Positions 25,979-34,626 are shown, counted from the stretch's first letter. The stretch: DNA of 64,000 nucleotides from Duganella sp. CF517 (GCF_900110275.1 NZ_FODC01000003.1:1-64000); one strand, 5' to 3'. Made by a program: numbers and translations. The notes: generated from the sequence alone by a model not told the origin.

Positions 25979-27343
25979 ATGATGATGAGCTTGCCACTAA
26001 AAGTTTTATGGACCGAGGGGCTGACACTGGGGCCGCAACAATTGCAGCAGCAGGATCGCTATCACGAAGCGCGCCTGCAACGCATCGCCTCCATGCTCAA
26101 TCCCCATCTGTGGGGAGTGCGCGAGGTGCAGTGGAATGCGGATGCGCTGGCAAGTAATATGCTCAGCGCCGATGCGCTATCGTTGGTATTCCCGGACGGA
26201 GAAATCTACGAGGCGCCGCACGCGGATGCGTTGCCGATGCCGGTGGACCTGGCCGCGTTGCCGGCCGATGTGCAAGTTTTTACGTTTTACGCCGCGCTGC
26301 CGGCGTTCAAGGCACACGGAGGCAACCTGGGTGACGCCGACGTGGCGCGTTCCCAAGCGCGTTATCTCCCGGTCGACCGGGACATGCCCGACTTGTTCGG
26401 CGAGGCGCTGAGCACAGAGGTCAGCTGCTTGCGCAAAGCGGTGCATTTACTGTCTCACTTGGAGACGCGGGGCGACTATCTTAGTTTCCCGGTGGTGCGG
26501 ATTGCACGCATGGTCAGCGGCGGCTTCGAGGTCGATCCAGGATTTTTCCCGCCCAGCGTGTCCATCCGGGCCTCTGCCGGGCTGTCGGTTGTGCTCGACG
26601 GCCTGTTAGCCAAACTGAGCGCTAAGATCGAGGCGCTGTACCAGCGACATCGGCAACCTTCCAAACATGTGGTCGAGGTACAGAGTGGAGATCTCGCCTC
26701 ATTCTGGATGCTGCATGCCGTCAGCAGCGGTGCCGCCGGTTTGATTCATTTGGCGCGACAGCGGCAACATCATCCGGAACATTTTTTCGAGCAGCTGATG
26801 AAGTTTGCGGGAGGACTAATGGCGCTGTCGACCAAATACGCGCTGGCCGAGCTGCCGCAGTATGAACATGAAAACTCGGCGCCAGCGTTTCAACGGCTGA
26901 ACCTCATCGTGCGCGACCTGCTTGATACCGTCATCTCGTCGAAGTATTTCACCATCCCCCTGTCGCAGGACGACGAGCAGCGCACCAGGCACTTCCGCGC
27001 GCCGCTCGATGCGTCCAAGATCGACGAACGCACACGCCTGGGCATTGCGGTCAACGCCGACGTTCCGGCGCTCGAGCTGGTGCAGATTGTGCCGTTGCGC
27101 TTCAAGATCGCCGGCCCCGACGATATCTCCGCGATCGTTAATTCCGCGCTGCGCGGTATCGAATTGGTGCATATGGCGCAAGTGCCATCGGCGGTTCCGG
27201 TACGCCCCAATACCTATTATTTTTCCATCGAACCGAAAGGCGCGCTGTATGAATCGATGATGAAATCACAAGCGATCACGATTTTCGTGCCACCGCAAGG
27301 ATTCGACGGCCTGAAATTGGAACTGTTCGCCATTTCCGGTTGA
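25979..27343 (+). CDS. tssK: T6SS baseplate protein TssK
   Basis: 454 aa. The N-terminus LPLKVLWTEGLTLGPQQLQQ followed by DRYHEARLQRIASMLNP is the TssK shell domain that resembles phage receptor-binding proteins. The C-terminal third (RHFRAPLDASKIDERTRLG, LVQIVPLRFKIAGPDDI, VPVRPNTYYFSIEPKG) is the domain that contacts the TssJLM membrane complex. Three ATGs in a row (25979, 25982, 25985) follow GAGG; the third has the best spacing. TssK links wedge and membrane complex. No other structural T6SS gene follows: the next gene is a convergent DUF3079 gene. Confidence 0.93.
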   Translation: MMMSLPLKVLWTEGLTLGPQQLQQQDRYHEARLQRIASMLNPHLWGVREVQWNADALASNMLSADALSLVFPDGEIYEAPHADALPMPVDLAALPADVQVFTFYAALPAFKAHGGNLGDADVARSQARYLPVDRDMPDLFGEALSTEVSCLRKAVHLLSHLETRGDYLSFPVVRIARMVSGGFEVDPGFFPPSVSIRASAGLSVVLDGLLAKLSAKIEALYQRHRQPSKHVVEVQSGDLASFWMLHAVSSGAAGLIHLARQRQHHPEHFFEQLMKFAGGLMALSTKYALAELPQYEHENSAPAFQRLNLIVRDLLDTVISSKYFTIPLSQDDEQRTRHFRAPLDASKIDERTRLGIAVNADVPALELVQIVPLRFKIAGPDDISAIVNSALRGIELVHMAQVPSAVPVRPNTYYFSIEPKGALYESMMKSQAITIFVPPQGFDGLKLELFAISG

Positions 27344-27367
27344 ATCGATTCGAGACACCACGACGAA

Positions 27368-27580
27368 TCAGGCTTTGTCGGTACCGGACTTTTTCGGTTC
27401 CGGCGGCGTGTCCTTGGCGTTCAGCCCGTACGTATCCCAATCCTCGCCAAACAGCTCCACCGGATGCTGCGTGCGGTCCGAGCCGTTCCCGCAGATCATG
27501 TCGCTGGCGGCGCAATACTTGTCGCAGCCCCAGCAAATCAACTCCGGCTTGGCCGGGCGCAGCGGAAAGATTTTGGCCAT
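27368..27580 (-). CDS. DUF3079 small cysteine-rich protein
   Basis: 70 aa. MAKIFPLRPAKPELICWGCD, KYCAASDMICGNGSDRTQHP and VELFGEDWD match the DUF3079 family, with four conserved Cys (CWGCDKYC, C) that may bind metal. Function unknown. It converges on tssK. Immediately upstream lies the 3' remnant of another minus-strand gene, so it may once have been the second gene of an operon. Confidence 0.8.
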   Translation of the reverse strand: MAKIFPLRPAKPELICWGCDKYCAASDMICGNGSDRTQHPVELFGEDWDTYGLNAKDTPPEPKKSGTDKA

Positions 27581-27590
27581 GGCCGCCGCC

Positions 27591-27700
27591 TCACGCGTGG
27601 CGTAACAGGTCGCCGCTGCGGTCGAACGCCAGCAGCCGGTCCATCTGGCCGTTCTGGATCGCCGAGAGCATCTTGTTCAACGCCGCGTCGGTCTGCGGCG
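27591..27700 (-). pseudogene. C-terminal remnant of an unidentified gene, cut at a deletion junction
   Basis: A minus-strand frame ending in TGA (27591-27593) reads ALNKMLSAIQNGQMDRLLAF then DRSGDLLRHA, which looks like the real C-terminus of a protein. Its upstream part is missing: at about 27700 the sequence passes straight into the oppositely oriented nnrS remnant. I do not recognise the family. Confidence 0.4.
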
Positions 27701-28561
27701 ATGCTGCTGGCGCCGCCATTGGCCGCCGCCGTGGTCGACTGGCTGTTCCTGCCGCTGGCCGCGTGGCCGTTGTGGCGCGTGATGCGCCAATCCGGCAACA
27801 AGCGCAATTACTTCCTGGTTGTCCTGCTGGGTCTGATGGCGGTGGCCAACGGCGTGTTCCATGCGATCACACTGGGCTGGCTGGCGCTGACGCCGGTGGT
27901 GCCGGTGCAGGCGGCGATCCTGGTGATCGTCATCATGGAGACGGCCATCGGCACCCGCATCATCCCGATATTCACCCGCAACGGCGCGCCAGGCACCCCG
28001 CCGCTGGTGCAGCCCAAGCTCGACCGCGTGTCGATCGGCCTGGTGGCGGCCTCGGCGCTGGCGTGGGTGGCGGCGGCGCCTGCGTGGCTGTTCGCGCCGC
28101 TGGTGCTGGCGGCCGCCGCGCTGGTGCTGCTGCGCTTGTGGCGTTGGCAGGCGCTCCGCACGCTGTCGGTGCCGCTGCTGTGGATCATGCACCTGTCTTA
28201 TGGGTGGATCGCGGTCGGCTTCGTGCTGCTCGCGCTGGCGAGCTGGCAACTGGCGAGCGCCAGCGCCGGGTTCCACGCGCTGGCGGTCGGATCGATGGCG
28301 GGACTGATGCTCGGTATGATGACGCGCACGACCCTGGGCCACACCGGACGTCCTCTCAAGGCGGGCCGCGCCGAGCGCGCGATGTTCGTGCTGATCCAGC
28401 TCAGCGCCTTGTCGCGCGTGCTGTCGGCGCTGGGCTGGGACAATGCGGCCGGGGCGCTGCTGCTGGTCAGTGCGGCCTGCTGGGCGGTCGCATTCGGGCT
28501 GCATGCGGCGGTCTACCGGCCCTATCTGGCCAACGCGCGGGTGGACGGAAAATCGGGCTAG
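27701..28561 (+). pseudogene. nnrS: nnrS, 5' truncated (N-terminal ~100 residues missing)
   Basis: From the first in-frame ATG the frame gives 286 residues: VDWLFLPLAAWPLWRVMRQS, NKRNYFLVVLLGLMAVANGV, IMETAIGTRIIPIFTRNGAP, GMMTRTTLGHTGRPLKAG and a C-terminal helix. This is the 3' part of NnrS, a ~400-aa haem- and copper-binding membrane protein expressed during NO stress. The N-terminal helices are absent, and the upstream bases in this frame do not look like them; they encode on the other strand the remnant at 27591-27700. No ribosome site precedes 27701. A deletion that fused two truncated genes is the simplest reading. Confidence 0.75.
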
Positions 28562-28620
28562 ATCGGCGCCGGCCGCCGATGCGGGCATAATGCGGTGTTA
28601 CCCGCAACCAAGAGAATCAC

Positions 28621-29976
28621 ATGTCCGACTTGTTAATGCGCTTGAACGCCAATCCGCTGACCGGCGCGATCGCCAAGGCTGTCGGCCTGCCGAATCCCGT
28701 GCCGCTGGCGCGCGAGGCGGGCCCGTATGTGGAGCGGCCGTTCGATGGCAAGCGCGTTTTGTTGTGTCGCACCGCCGGCGGCTATGCCGCCGAGGCAATG
28801 GCGGCGGTCTTTGCCCGCGCCGGCACGGCAGCGTTGGACGCGCCGTCCATTGGCGCCGGGCCGCTCGATATTGTCGCGATGGACGCGACCGGTTGCGTGA
28901 CGCCACAGGATTATCGGGGATTTTATGACGGTTTGCATCCCATCGTGCGGCAGTTGGCTCGCAATGCGCGGGTGCTGATACTGGCGGCCGATCCCGGCGA
29001 AGCGGCAACGCCGGTTGCCGCCGCCGTCGCCCGTGGCGTGGAGGGGTTCGTGCGCTCGCTGGCAAAAGAAGTCGGCGCAAAAGGTATTACGGTCAACCTC
29101 GGTTATGTGGCCCGCGACGCGCTCGACCGGCTCGACGGCCCGTTGCGCTTCTTCTGCGGCGCCCGCACCACTTATGTGACTGGGCAGGCGTTTTATCTCG
29201 GCGGCGGCGTCGCCGCTCCCTCCGGCATGCCGTCGACGCGGGTCTTGTCCGGCAAGATCGCGCTGGTGACAGGCGCCGCCAGGGGCATCGGCCTGGCCGT
29301 GCTGGAACGGCTGGCGCAAGAGGGCGCCACCGTCGTCGCGCTCGACGTGCCGGCCGCAGCGGAGGCGCTGCACGCGGCGTGCGAGCGGCATGCCGCCGTT
29401 CCCTTCCTGGCCGACATCGCGGCGCAGGACAGCGCCGAGCGTCTGGCCGACTTTTTGCTCGAACGCTTCGGCGGCATCGACATCGTGGTCCATAACGCCG
29501 GTATCACGCGCGACCGCACGCTGGCCAATATGCAGGCGCATTTCTGGGATCTGGTGGTGCAGGTCAACCTCGCCGCCGTGATGGCGATCGACCAGCGGTT
29601 GCTGGAAAGTGGGGTGCTGCGCGACGAGGGGCGCATCGTCTGCCTGTCGTCGGTCAGCGGTGTGGCGGGAAATTTCGGGCAGACCAACTATGCCGCGTCC
29701 AAGGCCGCGTTGATCGGTTATGTGGCTGCCCAGGCGCCGTTGCTGGCGGCGCGCGGCATCTGCATCAACGCCGTGGCGCCGGGCTTCATCGATACGCCGA
29801 TGACCGACGCCATGCCCGTGGTCGTGCGGGAGATCGGCCGCCGCCTCAATTCGGTGAAACAGAGCGGACAGCCGCGCGATGTCGCCGAGCTGGTGGCCTT
29901 CCTGGCCACCCCGGGCGCGTTCGGCATCAGCGGCGCGACCCTGCGCGTTTGCGGGCAGGGCCTAATCGGGGCGTAG
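28621..29976 (+). CDS. High-molecular-weight FabG-type 3-oxoacyl-ACP reductase
   Basis: 451 aa. A degenerate N-terminal Rossmann-like domain (~1-205) precedes a full SDR domain. The latter has the cofactor loop TGAARGIG near residue 218, HNAGITRDRTLANM, Ser in LSSVSGVAGNFGQTN, Tyr357 and Lys361 in NYAASKAAL, and AVAPGFIDTPM. This two-domain layout is that of HMwFabG/FabG4-like enzymes, which reduce 3-oxoacyl-CoA or -ACP with NADH. The ribosome site (AAGAGA) is moderate. It stands alone with no lipid-metabolism partner adjacent. Confidence 0.85.
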   Translation: MSDLLMRLNANPLTGAIAKAVGLPNPVPLAREAGPYVERPFDGKRVLLCRTAGGYAAEAMAAVFARAGTAALDAPSIGAGPLDIVAMDATGCVTPQDYRGFYDGLHPIVRQLARNARVLILAADPGEAATPVAAAVARGVEGFVRSLAKEVGAKGITVNLGYVARDALDRLDGPLRFFCGARTTYVTGQAFYLGGGVAAPSGMPSTRVLSGKIALVTGAARGIGLAVLERLAQEGATVVALDVPAAAEALHAACERHAAVPFLADIAAQDSAERLADFLLERFGGIDIVVHNAGITRDRTLANMQAHFWDLVVQVNLAAVMAIDQRLLESGVLRDEGRIVCLSSVSGVAGNFGQTNYAASKAALIGYVAAQAPLLAARGICINAVAPGFIDTPMTDAMPVVVREIGRRLNSVKQSGQPRDVAELVAFLATPGAFGISGATLRVCGQGLIGA

Positions 29977-30013
29977 GCGGGGGGCGCGGCGACCGCGACG
30001 TGGCCTATGAGGC

Positions 30014-30547
30014 TTATGCGGCTTTTTCAGCCAACAGCGCGGCCGTATCTTTTGCCCCCATGGTCTGCGCCAGCGAGGTCGCCGTCATGCCCCGGCTGTC
30101 GACCGCGTCGACGGCGGCGCCGCGTTCGATCAACAGATTGAGGATGTCGGTGCGGTTGAACATGGCCGCCATCATCAGCGGCGTCTTGCCGTCCGGGCTG
30201 GCGCCTTCAATATTGGCGCCATGGGCCAGCAGCAGTTTGGCGATGTCGAGGTATCCTTTGTAGGCGACGCCGGCCAGCGGGGTCTGGCCCTGGTCGTTGG
30301 GCACGTTCGGGTCGGCGCCGGCTTCGAGCAGCACGCGCGCCGTGTCCAGGTGGCCGTGATAGCAGGCCAGCATGATCAGGCTGTCGCCTTTCTCGTTGCG
30401 GAAGCTGACGGGCAAGCCCTTGGCCACCATGCCGGCCAGGCGTTCGGCTTCGCCGGCGCGCACCAGATTGAAAACGCCGCGTATGAATTCCAGGGTGTCC
30501 GCGTCCATCACCGGGGCCGGCGCTGCCGTCTTGTCATTCTCTGCCAT
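30014..30547 (-). CDS. Ankyrin-repeat protein
   Basis: 177 aa. Four ankyrin-type repeats cover residues ~50-170: GDSLIMLACYHGHLDTARVL, GQTPLAGVAYKGYLDIAKLL, GKTPLMMAAMFNRTDILNLL and a last GMTATSLAQTMGAKDTAALL. No signal peptide, so probably cytosolic. Such stand-alone ankyrin proteins bind other proteins; the partner is unknown. It is divergent from the SYLF gene across 261 bases without another gene. Confidence 0.85.
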   Translation of the reverse strand: MAENDKTAAPAPVMDADTLEFIRGVFNLVRAGEAERLAGMVAKGLPVSFRNEKGDSLIMLACYHGHLDTARVLLEAGADPNVPNDQGQTPLAGVAYKGYLDIAKLLLAHGANIEGASPDGKTPLMMAAMFNRTDILNLLIERGAAVDAVDSRGMTATSLAQTMGAKDTAALLAEKAA

Positions 30548-30808
30548 GTCGAGCTTTCATCAGGTTAGTTTCGGGATGACGATAAGTATGCCTACGTTCG
30601 ATTTTAAGCGATGTACGCTGTCGCACGCGCAAGGCAGGGTCGCGCGAATAGCGGACTCAAGGAATGATCTTCTTGCGGCCTATCACCTGACAGCCGGTTT
30701 TCCCGCACACTTTGCGTGAGATCAAGGGCATTGCCGGGCGTCCGGCGCTAGCATGGTTTGGGTACGCAACCCGCGTACGACATGCAGCGGATAAAAAGGG
30801 GGGGAGAT
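30548..30808. other. Divergent intergenic region, no gene seen
   Basis: No coding frame is supported. The longer frame from 30758 into the SYLF gene lacks a ribosome site, whereas GGGGAG directly precedes 30809. Promoters for the ankyrin and SYLF genes should lie here, but none is clear. Confidence 0.3.
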
Positions 30809-31636
30809 ATGGCGATCGAACGTAAGCAGCAGGCGAGGGCGTTTGCATGGGTGGCCGCGATGTTGATATCGGGCGCGGCGGTGGCACAGTCAGCAGGCGG
30901 GCAGAGCGGCTCCGGCGGTCAAAGCGGCCAGACGGGACCGGGCGGACAGTCCGGCGCGGCCGGCACGGGCGGCCAAACCGGGCAGAGCTCCCGCAGCGGC
31001 CAAACCGATACCGCCGGTCTCGGCGCAAAGCCAGCCCAGCGGGCATCGCAGCGGGTCGGCGACGCGTTGGCCGTGGTGCGCCAGCTGGAGGCGGAACCGC
31101 GCATGAAGCAATTGCTGCAACAGGCAAAAGGCGTGCTGATCGTGCCGTCCTATGGCCGGGCGGCGCTGGGCGTCGGCGCCCATGGCGGCGCCGGCTTGTT
31201 GCTGCTGAAAGGGGCCGACGGCGGCTGGAGCGGGCCGGCGTTCTACGATTTGGGTGGCTTGACGGTCGGGCTGCAGGCGGGCGCGCAAGGCGGACCGATC
31301 GCGCTGGTTCTCAATAACGAGAAGGCGGTCGGCGAGTTCATGAAGAAAAACAATCTCGCGCTGAGCGCCGACGCCGGTCTTACGGTGCTGAACTGGAGCA
31401 GGCTGGCGCAGGGAACGGCGGGCACCGGCGACGTCGTGGCCTGGAGCGGGACCAAGGGCTTGTTCGGCGACGTGGTCGCGGTGGGCATCAACGATATCCG
31501 CTTCAACCAAAGCCTGACCAATGCTTACTATGGCCGGACCTTGTCGCCAAGGGAGATCGCGGCGGGCACCGCCAGCAATCCGCAGTCCGAACCGCTGCGG
31601 CAGGCGCTGGGCCAGGCGGCGACCATCGCCCGTTGA
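30809..31636 (+). CDS. SYLF-domain (Ysc84-like) lipid-binding exported protein
   Basis: 275 aa from the ATG after GGGGAG. A signal peptide (FAWVAAMLISGAAVAQ) is followed by a ~45-residue Gly/Gln/Ser low-complexity linker with repeated GGQSG and GGQTG units. The SYLF domain follows: LLQQAKGVLIVPSYGRAALG, GPAFYDLGGLTVGLQAGAQG, IALVLNNEKAVGEFMKK, LSADAGLTVLNWSR and VVAWSGTKGLFGDVVAVG. SYLF domains bind phosphoinositides or other acidic lipids in eukaryotes; bacterial members are periplasmic or outer-membrane-associated with unknown role. The linker may span peptidoglycan. Confidence 0.85.
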   Translation: MAIERKQQARAFAWVAAMLISGAAVAQSAGGQSGSGGQSGQTGPGGQSGAAGTGGQTGQSSRSGQTDTAGLGAKPAQRASQRVGDALAVVRQLEAEPRMKQLLQQAKGVLIVPSYGRAALGVGAHGGAGLLLLKGADGGWSGPAFYDLGGLTVGLQAGAQGGPIALVLNNEKAVGEFMKKNNLALSADAGLTVLNWSRLAQGTAGTGDVVAWSGTKGLFGDVVAVGINDIRFNQSLTNAYYGRTLSPREIAAGTASNPQSEPLRQALGQAATIAR

Positions 31637-31670
31637 CGCCGGAAGCGCCGCCGCGCTGCGACGCCTCGGT

Positions 31671-32198
31671 CTAGACCGGAGATGCCAGCGGGGCGGACGG
31701 CGCCGTCCGGGCTTCGTCCCGCTGGACGATCGCCAGCTCGCTGGTGAAATCCGCCAGTGCTTGTTGATAGCGTCCGGCCAGCACGTCGCCTTGGCGCAGG
31801 GACATGCTGGCCACGGGCAGCTTGTTGCACATCGCCGCCATCGACGTGAGCGCGTCCCGGCCGTCGCCGCCGGCGGCCGTGCAGAACAGTCCGACCCGGC
31901 GGAAATGCTCGCGCTGGCGCAGGATGTAGCGGCGCATCGGCGCGCTCATGTTCCCGGCCCAGACCGGCGTGCCCAGCACAATGAAGGGGTAGTCCGAAGG
32001 GCGGCGTTGCGGCGGCGCGATGTCGCCCGGCGCCTTGCGCCATCCCTGCCATGCGGAACGCATGAAGCCGAGGGCGCCGTCGCGCGGGTGCAAGTCCTGA
32101 AGCCGCTCGACGTCGGCGCCGCAAGCTTGGGCCAGCGCATCGGCCAGTTTGGCGGTCGTTCCGGTGCGAGAGTAGTACACGATGAGGCATAGTTTCAT
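31671..32198 (-). CDS. Flavodoxin-like protein
   Basis: 175 aa. The N-terminal IVYYSRTGTTAKLADALA is the FMN phosphate-binding loop of the flavodoxin/NADPH-dependent FMN reductase fold, and YPFIVLGTPVWAGNMSAPMR contributes the typical TPVW turn by the flavin ring. VGLFCTAAGGDG is the third strand and loop. Acts as a cytosolic electron carrier or flavin reductase; the partner is unknown. Neighbours are unrelated and it has its own region upstream. Confidence 0.85.
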   Translation of the reverse strand: MKLCLIVYYSRTGTTAKLADALAQACGADVERLQDLHPRDGALGFMRSAWQGWRKAPGDIAPPQRRPSDYPFIVLGTPVWAGNMSAPMRRYILRQREHFRRVGLFCTAAGGDGRDALTSMAAMCNKLPVASMSLRQGDVLAGRYQQALADFTSELAIVQRDEARTAPSAPLASPV

Positions 32199-32442
32199 GG
32201 CAGCTCCTTTTCAGCGCATGGCGACCGGCGGGGCGGGGTCGTTGCTGGTTTGACCAATAGGGGTGACGACGGTTCCCCGCCGTGCCGATTGTCCGCCGCC
32301 CGTCGCCATCGGTGCTGCGCCGGCGCAAATGCCGGTGCGCGCACCTGGGCGGGTTGCTAGTAACCCGATGTGCGGGACGAATGGTCAGGCCGCGATTTTT
32401 CAGGTAAGCTGGCGCCGTTGTGGCCAAAAGCCACCGCCGTAT

Positions 32443-32640
32443 CGGGAGAGACCGTTCCAGCACAGGCTGACGAACGGCGCCGAAGGAGCAACCGCCCCGG
32501 AAACTCTCAGGCAAAAGGACCGATACAGCACTTTACACTCTGAAGAGCGGCAGGACTTGGACGTCGTCCACCCGCACCGAAGGAGCAAACGCTGCCGCCA
32601 TCGCGGCCCGGCGTGAATCTCTCAGGTCCAGAACAGAGGG
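32443..32640 (+). promoter_or_regulatory. Tandem glycine riboswitch
   Basis: Two consecutive aptamers of the gcvT/glycine type. Aptamer 1 (~32443-32523) has GGGAGAGACC, GGCGCCGAAGGAGCAA and AACTCTCAGGCAAAAGGACC. Aptamer 2 (~32540-32640) has CACCGAAGGAGCAAA and AATCTCTCAGGTCC. These are the conserved cores that form the ligand pocket, joined by a linker of about 15 bases as in the classic cooperative tandem arrangement. It ends about 55 bases before the ATG of the amino-acid oxidase gene. Glycine should turn expression on; the expression platform (hairpin near 32650-32680 or ribosome-site masking) is not clear. Confidence 0.92.
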
Positions 32641-32695
32641 GGTGTCTTTGCGCATGTGCGCCGAGACCATCCCCTTTGACGGTCTGGAGTCCCCC

Positions 32696-33916
32696 ATGAA
32701 AACAATAGCAATCATTGGCGGCGGCATCACCGGCGTCACCACCGCCTACGCCCTCGCCAAACGCGGCTTCGCCGTCACGCTGCTGGAACGCCACCGCTAT
32801 GCGGCGATGGAAACCTCGTTCGCCAACGGCGGCCAGCTGTCGGCCTCCAACGCGGAAGTGTGGAATCACAGCTCCACCATCGCCAAGGGCCTGAAGTGGA
32901 TGTTGAGGAGCGACGCGCCGCTGCTGGTCAATCCCACACCGAGCTGGCACAAGCTGTCTTGGTTCGCCGAATTCATCGCCGCCATGCCGCACTACCGCGA
33001 CAACACCGTCGCCACCGCGCGGCTGGCGCTGGCCGCGCGCGAGCACCTTTTCCAATGGGCCAGGGACGAGGACATCGCCTTCGACCTCAAGCGCGAAGGC
33101 ATTTTGCACATCTACCGCGACCGCGCCGGATTCGAGCACGCCGCCGGGGTCTCGAAACTGTTGCTGCAGGGCGGCCTGTCGCGCCGCGCCGTCACGCCGG
33201 AGGAGATGCGCGCCATCGAGCCGACCCTGCGCGGCGACTACTACGGCGGCCACTACACCGTCAGCGACAGCACCGGCGATATCCATAAATTCACCACCGG
33301 CCTGGCGCGGGCGGCGCAACGGCTGGGCGCCGACCTGCGCTTCGGCCAGCACGTGACGGCCATGCGGGCCGGCGTCGACGGCGTCGACATCACCGTCGAG
33401 GCGGACGACTCCGGCGCCACGCGCCGCTACGACGCGGTGGTCGTTTGCGCCGGCACCGCCAGCCGCGCGATGGCGGCGATGCTGGGCGACCGCGTCAACG
33501 TCTATCCGGTCAAGGGCTATTCGATCACGGTGCACCTGGACGACGCCGCCAGCCGGGCGGCCGCGCCGACCGTCAGCCTGCTCGACGACGCGACCAAGCT
33601 GGTGACCAGCCGGCTGGGCGACGAGCGTTTCCGCGTCGCCGGCACGGCGGAGTTCAACGGGTTTAACCGCGATATCCGCGCCGACCGCATCGCGCCGCTG
33701 GTGAACTGGGTGCAGCAATGCTTCCCGGGGGTGGGCACGCGCAGCGTGACGCCGTGGGCGGGACTGCGGCCGATGATGCCCGACCTGATGCCGCGCGTCG
33801 GACGCGGCAGGGCGCCGACGGTGTTCTACAACACCGGCCACGGGCACCTGGGCTGGACGCTGTCGGCGGCCACGGCCGAGATCCTGGCCGAAACGGTGGG
33901 CGCGGCGGGCCGCTAA
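32696..33916 (+). CDS. D-amino-acid dehydrogenase / glycine oxidase family flavoenzyme
   Basis: 406 aa. The FAD-binding IAIIGGGITGVTTAYALAKR is at the N-terminus, followed by SFANGGQLSASNAEVWN and a DadA-type C-terminus (PWAGLRPMMPDLMPRVGRG, NTGHGHLGWTLSAATAEIL). DadA-like enzymes oxidise D-amino acids or glycine to the oxo acid and ammonia, passing electrons to the quinone pool. The ATG at 32696 has GGAG upstream; an earlier in-frame start at 32642 lies inside the riboswitch expression region and is rejected. The tandem glycine riboswitch suggests glycine, or a related amine, as substrate or inducer. Confidence 0.85.
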   Translation: MKTIAIIGGGITGVTTAYALAKRGFAVTLLERHRYAAMETSFANGGQLSASNAEVWNHSSTIAKGLKWMLRSDAPLLVNPTPSWHKLSWFAEFIAAMPHYRDNTVATARLALAAREHLFQWARDEDIAFDLKREGILHIYRDRAGFEHAAGVSKLLLQGGLSRRAVTPEEMRAIEPTLRGDYYGGHYTVSDSTGDIHKFTTGLARAAQRLGADLRFGQHVTAMRAGVDGVDITVEADDSGATRRYDAVVVCAGTASRAMAAMLGDRVNVYPVKGYSITVHLDDAASRAAAPTVSLLDDATKLVTSRLGDERFRVAGTAEFNGFNRDIRADRIAPLVNWVQQCFPGVGTRSVTPWAGLRPMMPDLMPRVGRGRAPTVFYNTGHGHLGWTLSAATAEILAETVGAAGR

Positions 33917-33960
33917 ATTAAATCCCGGTTAATCTGGGCGTAATGTTGGTTGCTTACAGT

Positions 33961-33987
33961 CACCCCAATGCAACGAATTGTGGGGTG
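33961..33987 (+). promoter_or_regulatory. Hairpin covering the ribosome site of the T-hemolysin gene
   Basis: CACCCC (33961-33966) pairs with GGGGTG (33982-33987), continued by AAT/ATT after a two-base bulge, with a 7-base loop. GGGGTG is also the only ribosome-binding-like sequence before the ATG at 33991, so the fold would mask it. Confidence 0.4.
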
Positions 33988-33990
33988 GTC

Positions 33991-34626
33991 ATGATCGATA
34001 CCATAGCTTTGCCGGCCGGCGCTGCCGCCCGCGCGCCGGCCCCGCCGCCGGGGCGGGCGCGGCGCGCGACGCGGTTCGCCGTCGAGCGCTACGGGCCGGG
34101 CCAGGAAGGCCGGCGCGAACTCGAAGCGTTCATCGCCGCTTCCTTTCGCGACGCCTACGGCGCCGAGGTCAGCCATTTTTGCGACGTGCTGCTCGGTTGC
34201 CGCGACGGCCACGGCCGTTGGGTGGCCGCGCTCGGCTACTCGCTGGCGGCCGACGGCCCGGTCTTCCTCGAGCAGTATCTGGACACGCCGATCGAGTCGG
34301 CGCTGGGCGGGCGCGCCGGCGCGCCGGTGGCGCGCGCCGACATCGTCGAGGTCGGCAACCTGGCGTCCGGCCACCCGGGCGCGGCGCGCGCGCTGATCGT
34401 CAGCACCACGCGCCACCTGCACGCGCAGGGCTTGCGCTGGGTCGCGTTCACGGCCACCGTCAGCCTGCTCAATTCCTTCACCCGCCTGCGGCTGCAGCCG
34501 CAGGTGCTCGCGCCTGCCGATCCGGCGCGCCTGGCCGATGCCGGCCGGCGCTGGGGCAGCTATTACGACACCCAACCTAAAGTGATGTTTGGCGACATCC
34601 GCTACGGCTATGCACAACTTACCTGA
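33991..34626 (+). CDS. T-hemolysin family protein (GNAT-like)
   Basis: 211 aa. It matches the family named after Vibrio thermostable (delta) hemolysin: EGRRELEAFIAASFRDAYGA, SHFCDVLLGCRDGHGRWVAA, FLEQYLDTPIE, VEVGNLASGHPGAARALI, WVAFTATVSLLNSFTRL and GSYYDTQPKVMFGDI. The fold is thought to be acyltransferase (GNAT)-like; real haemolysis is doubtful. The ATG at 33991 is preferred over the earlier frame from 33943. It overlaps the AMP-ligase gene by 17 bases, and the same four-gene neighbourhood (T-hemolysin, ligase, diiron protein, SDR) occurs in other proteobacteria as I recall, which suggests a biosynthetic role. Confidence 0.8.
   Translation: MIDTIALPAGAAARAPAPPPGRARRATRFAVERYGPGQEGRRELEAFIAASFRDAYGAEVSHFCDVLLGCRDGHGRWVAALGYSLAADGPVFLEQYLDTPIESALGGRAGAPVARADIVEVGNLASGHPGAARALIVSTTRHLHAQGLRWVAFTATVSLLNSFTRLRLQPQVLAPADPARLADAGRRWGSYYDTQPKVMFGDIRYGYAQLT

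Noticed and set aside
32351..32366. GGGTTGCTAGTAACCC near-palindrome upstream of the glycine riboswitch
   Set aside because: Attractive as an operator, but single, short and without a known regulator or clear promoter next to it; not enough to call.
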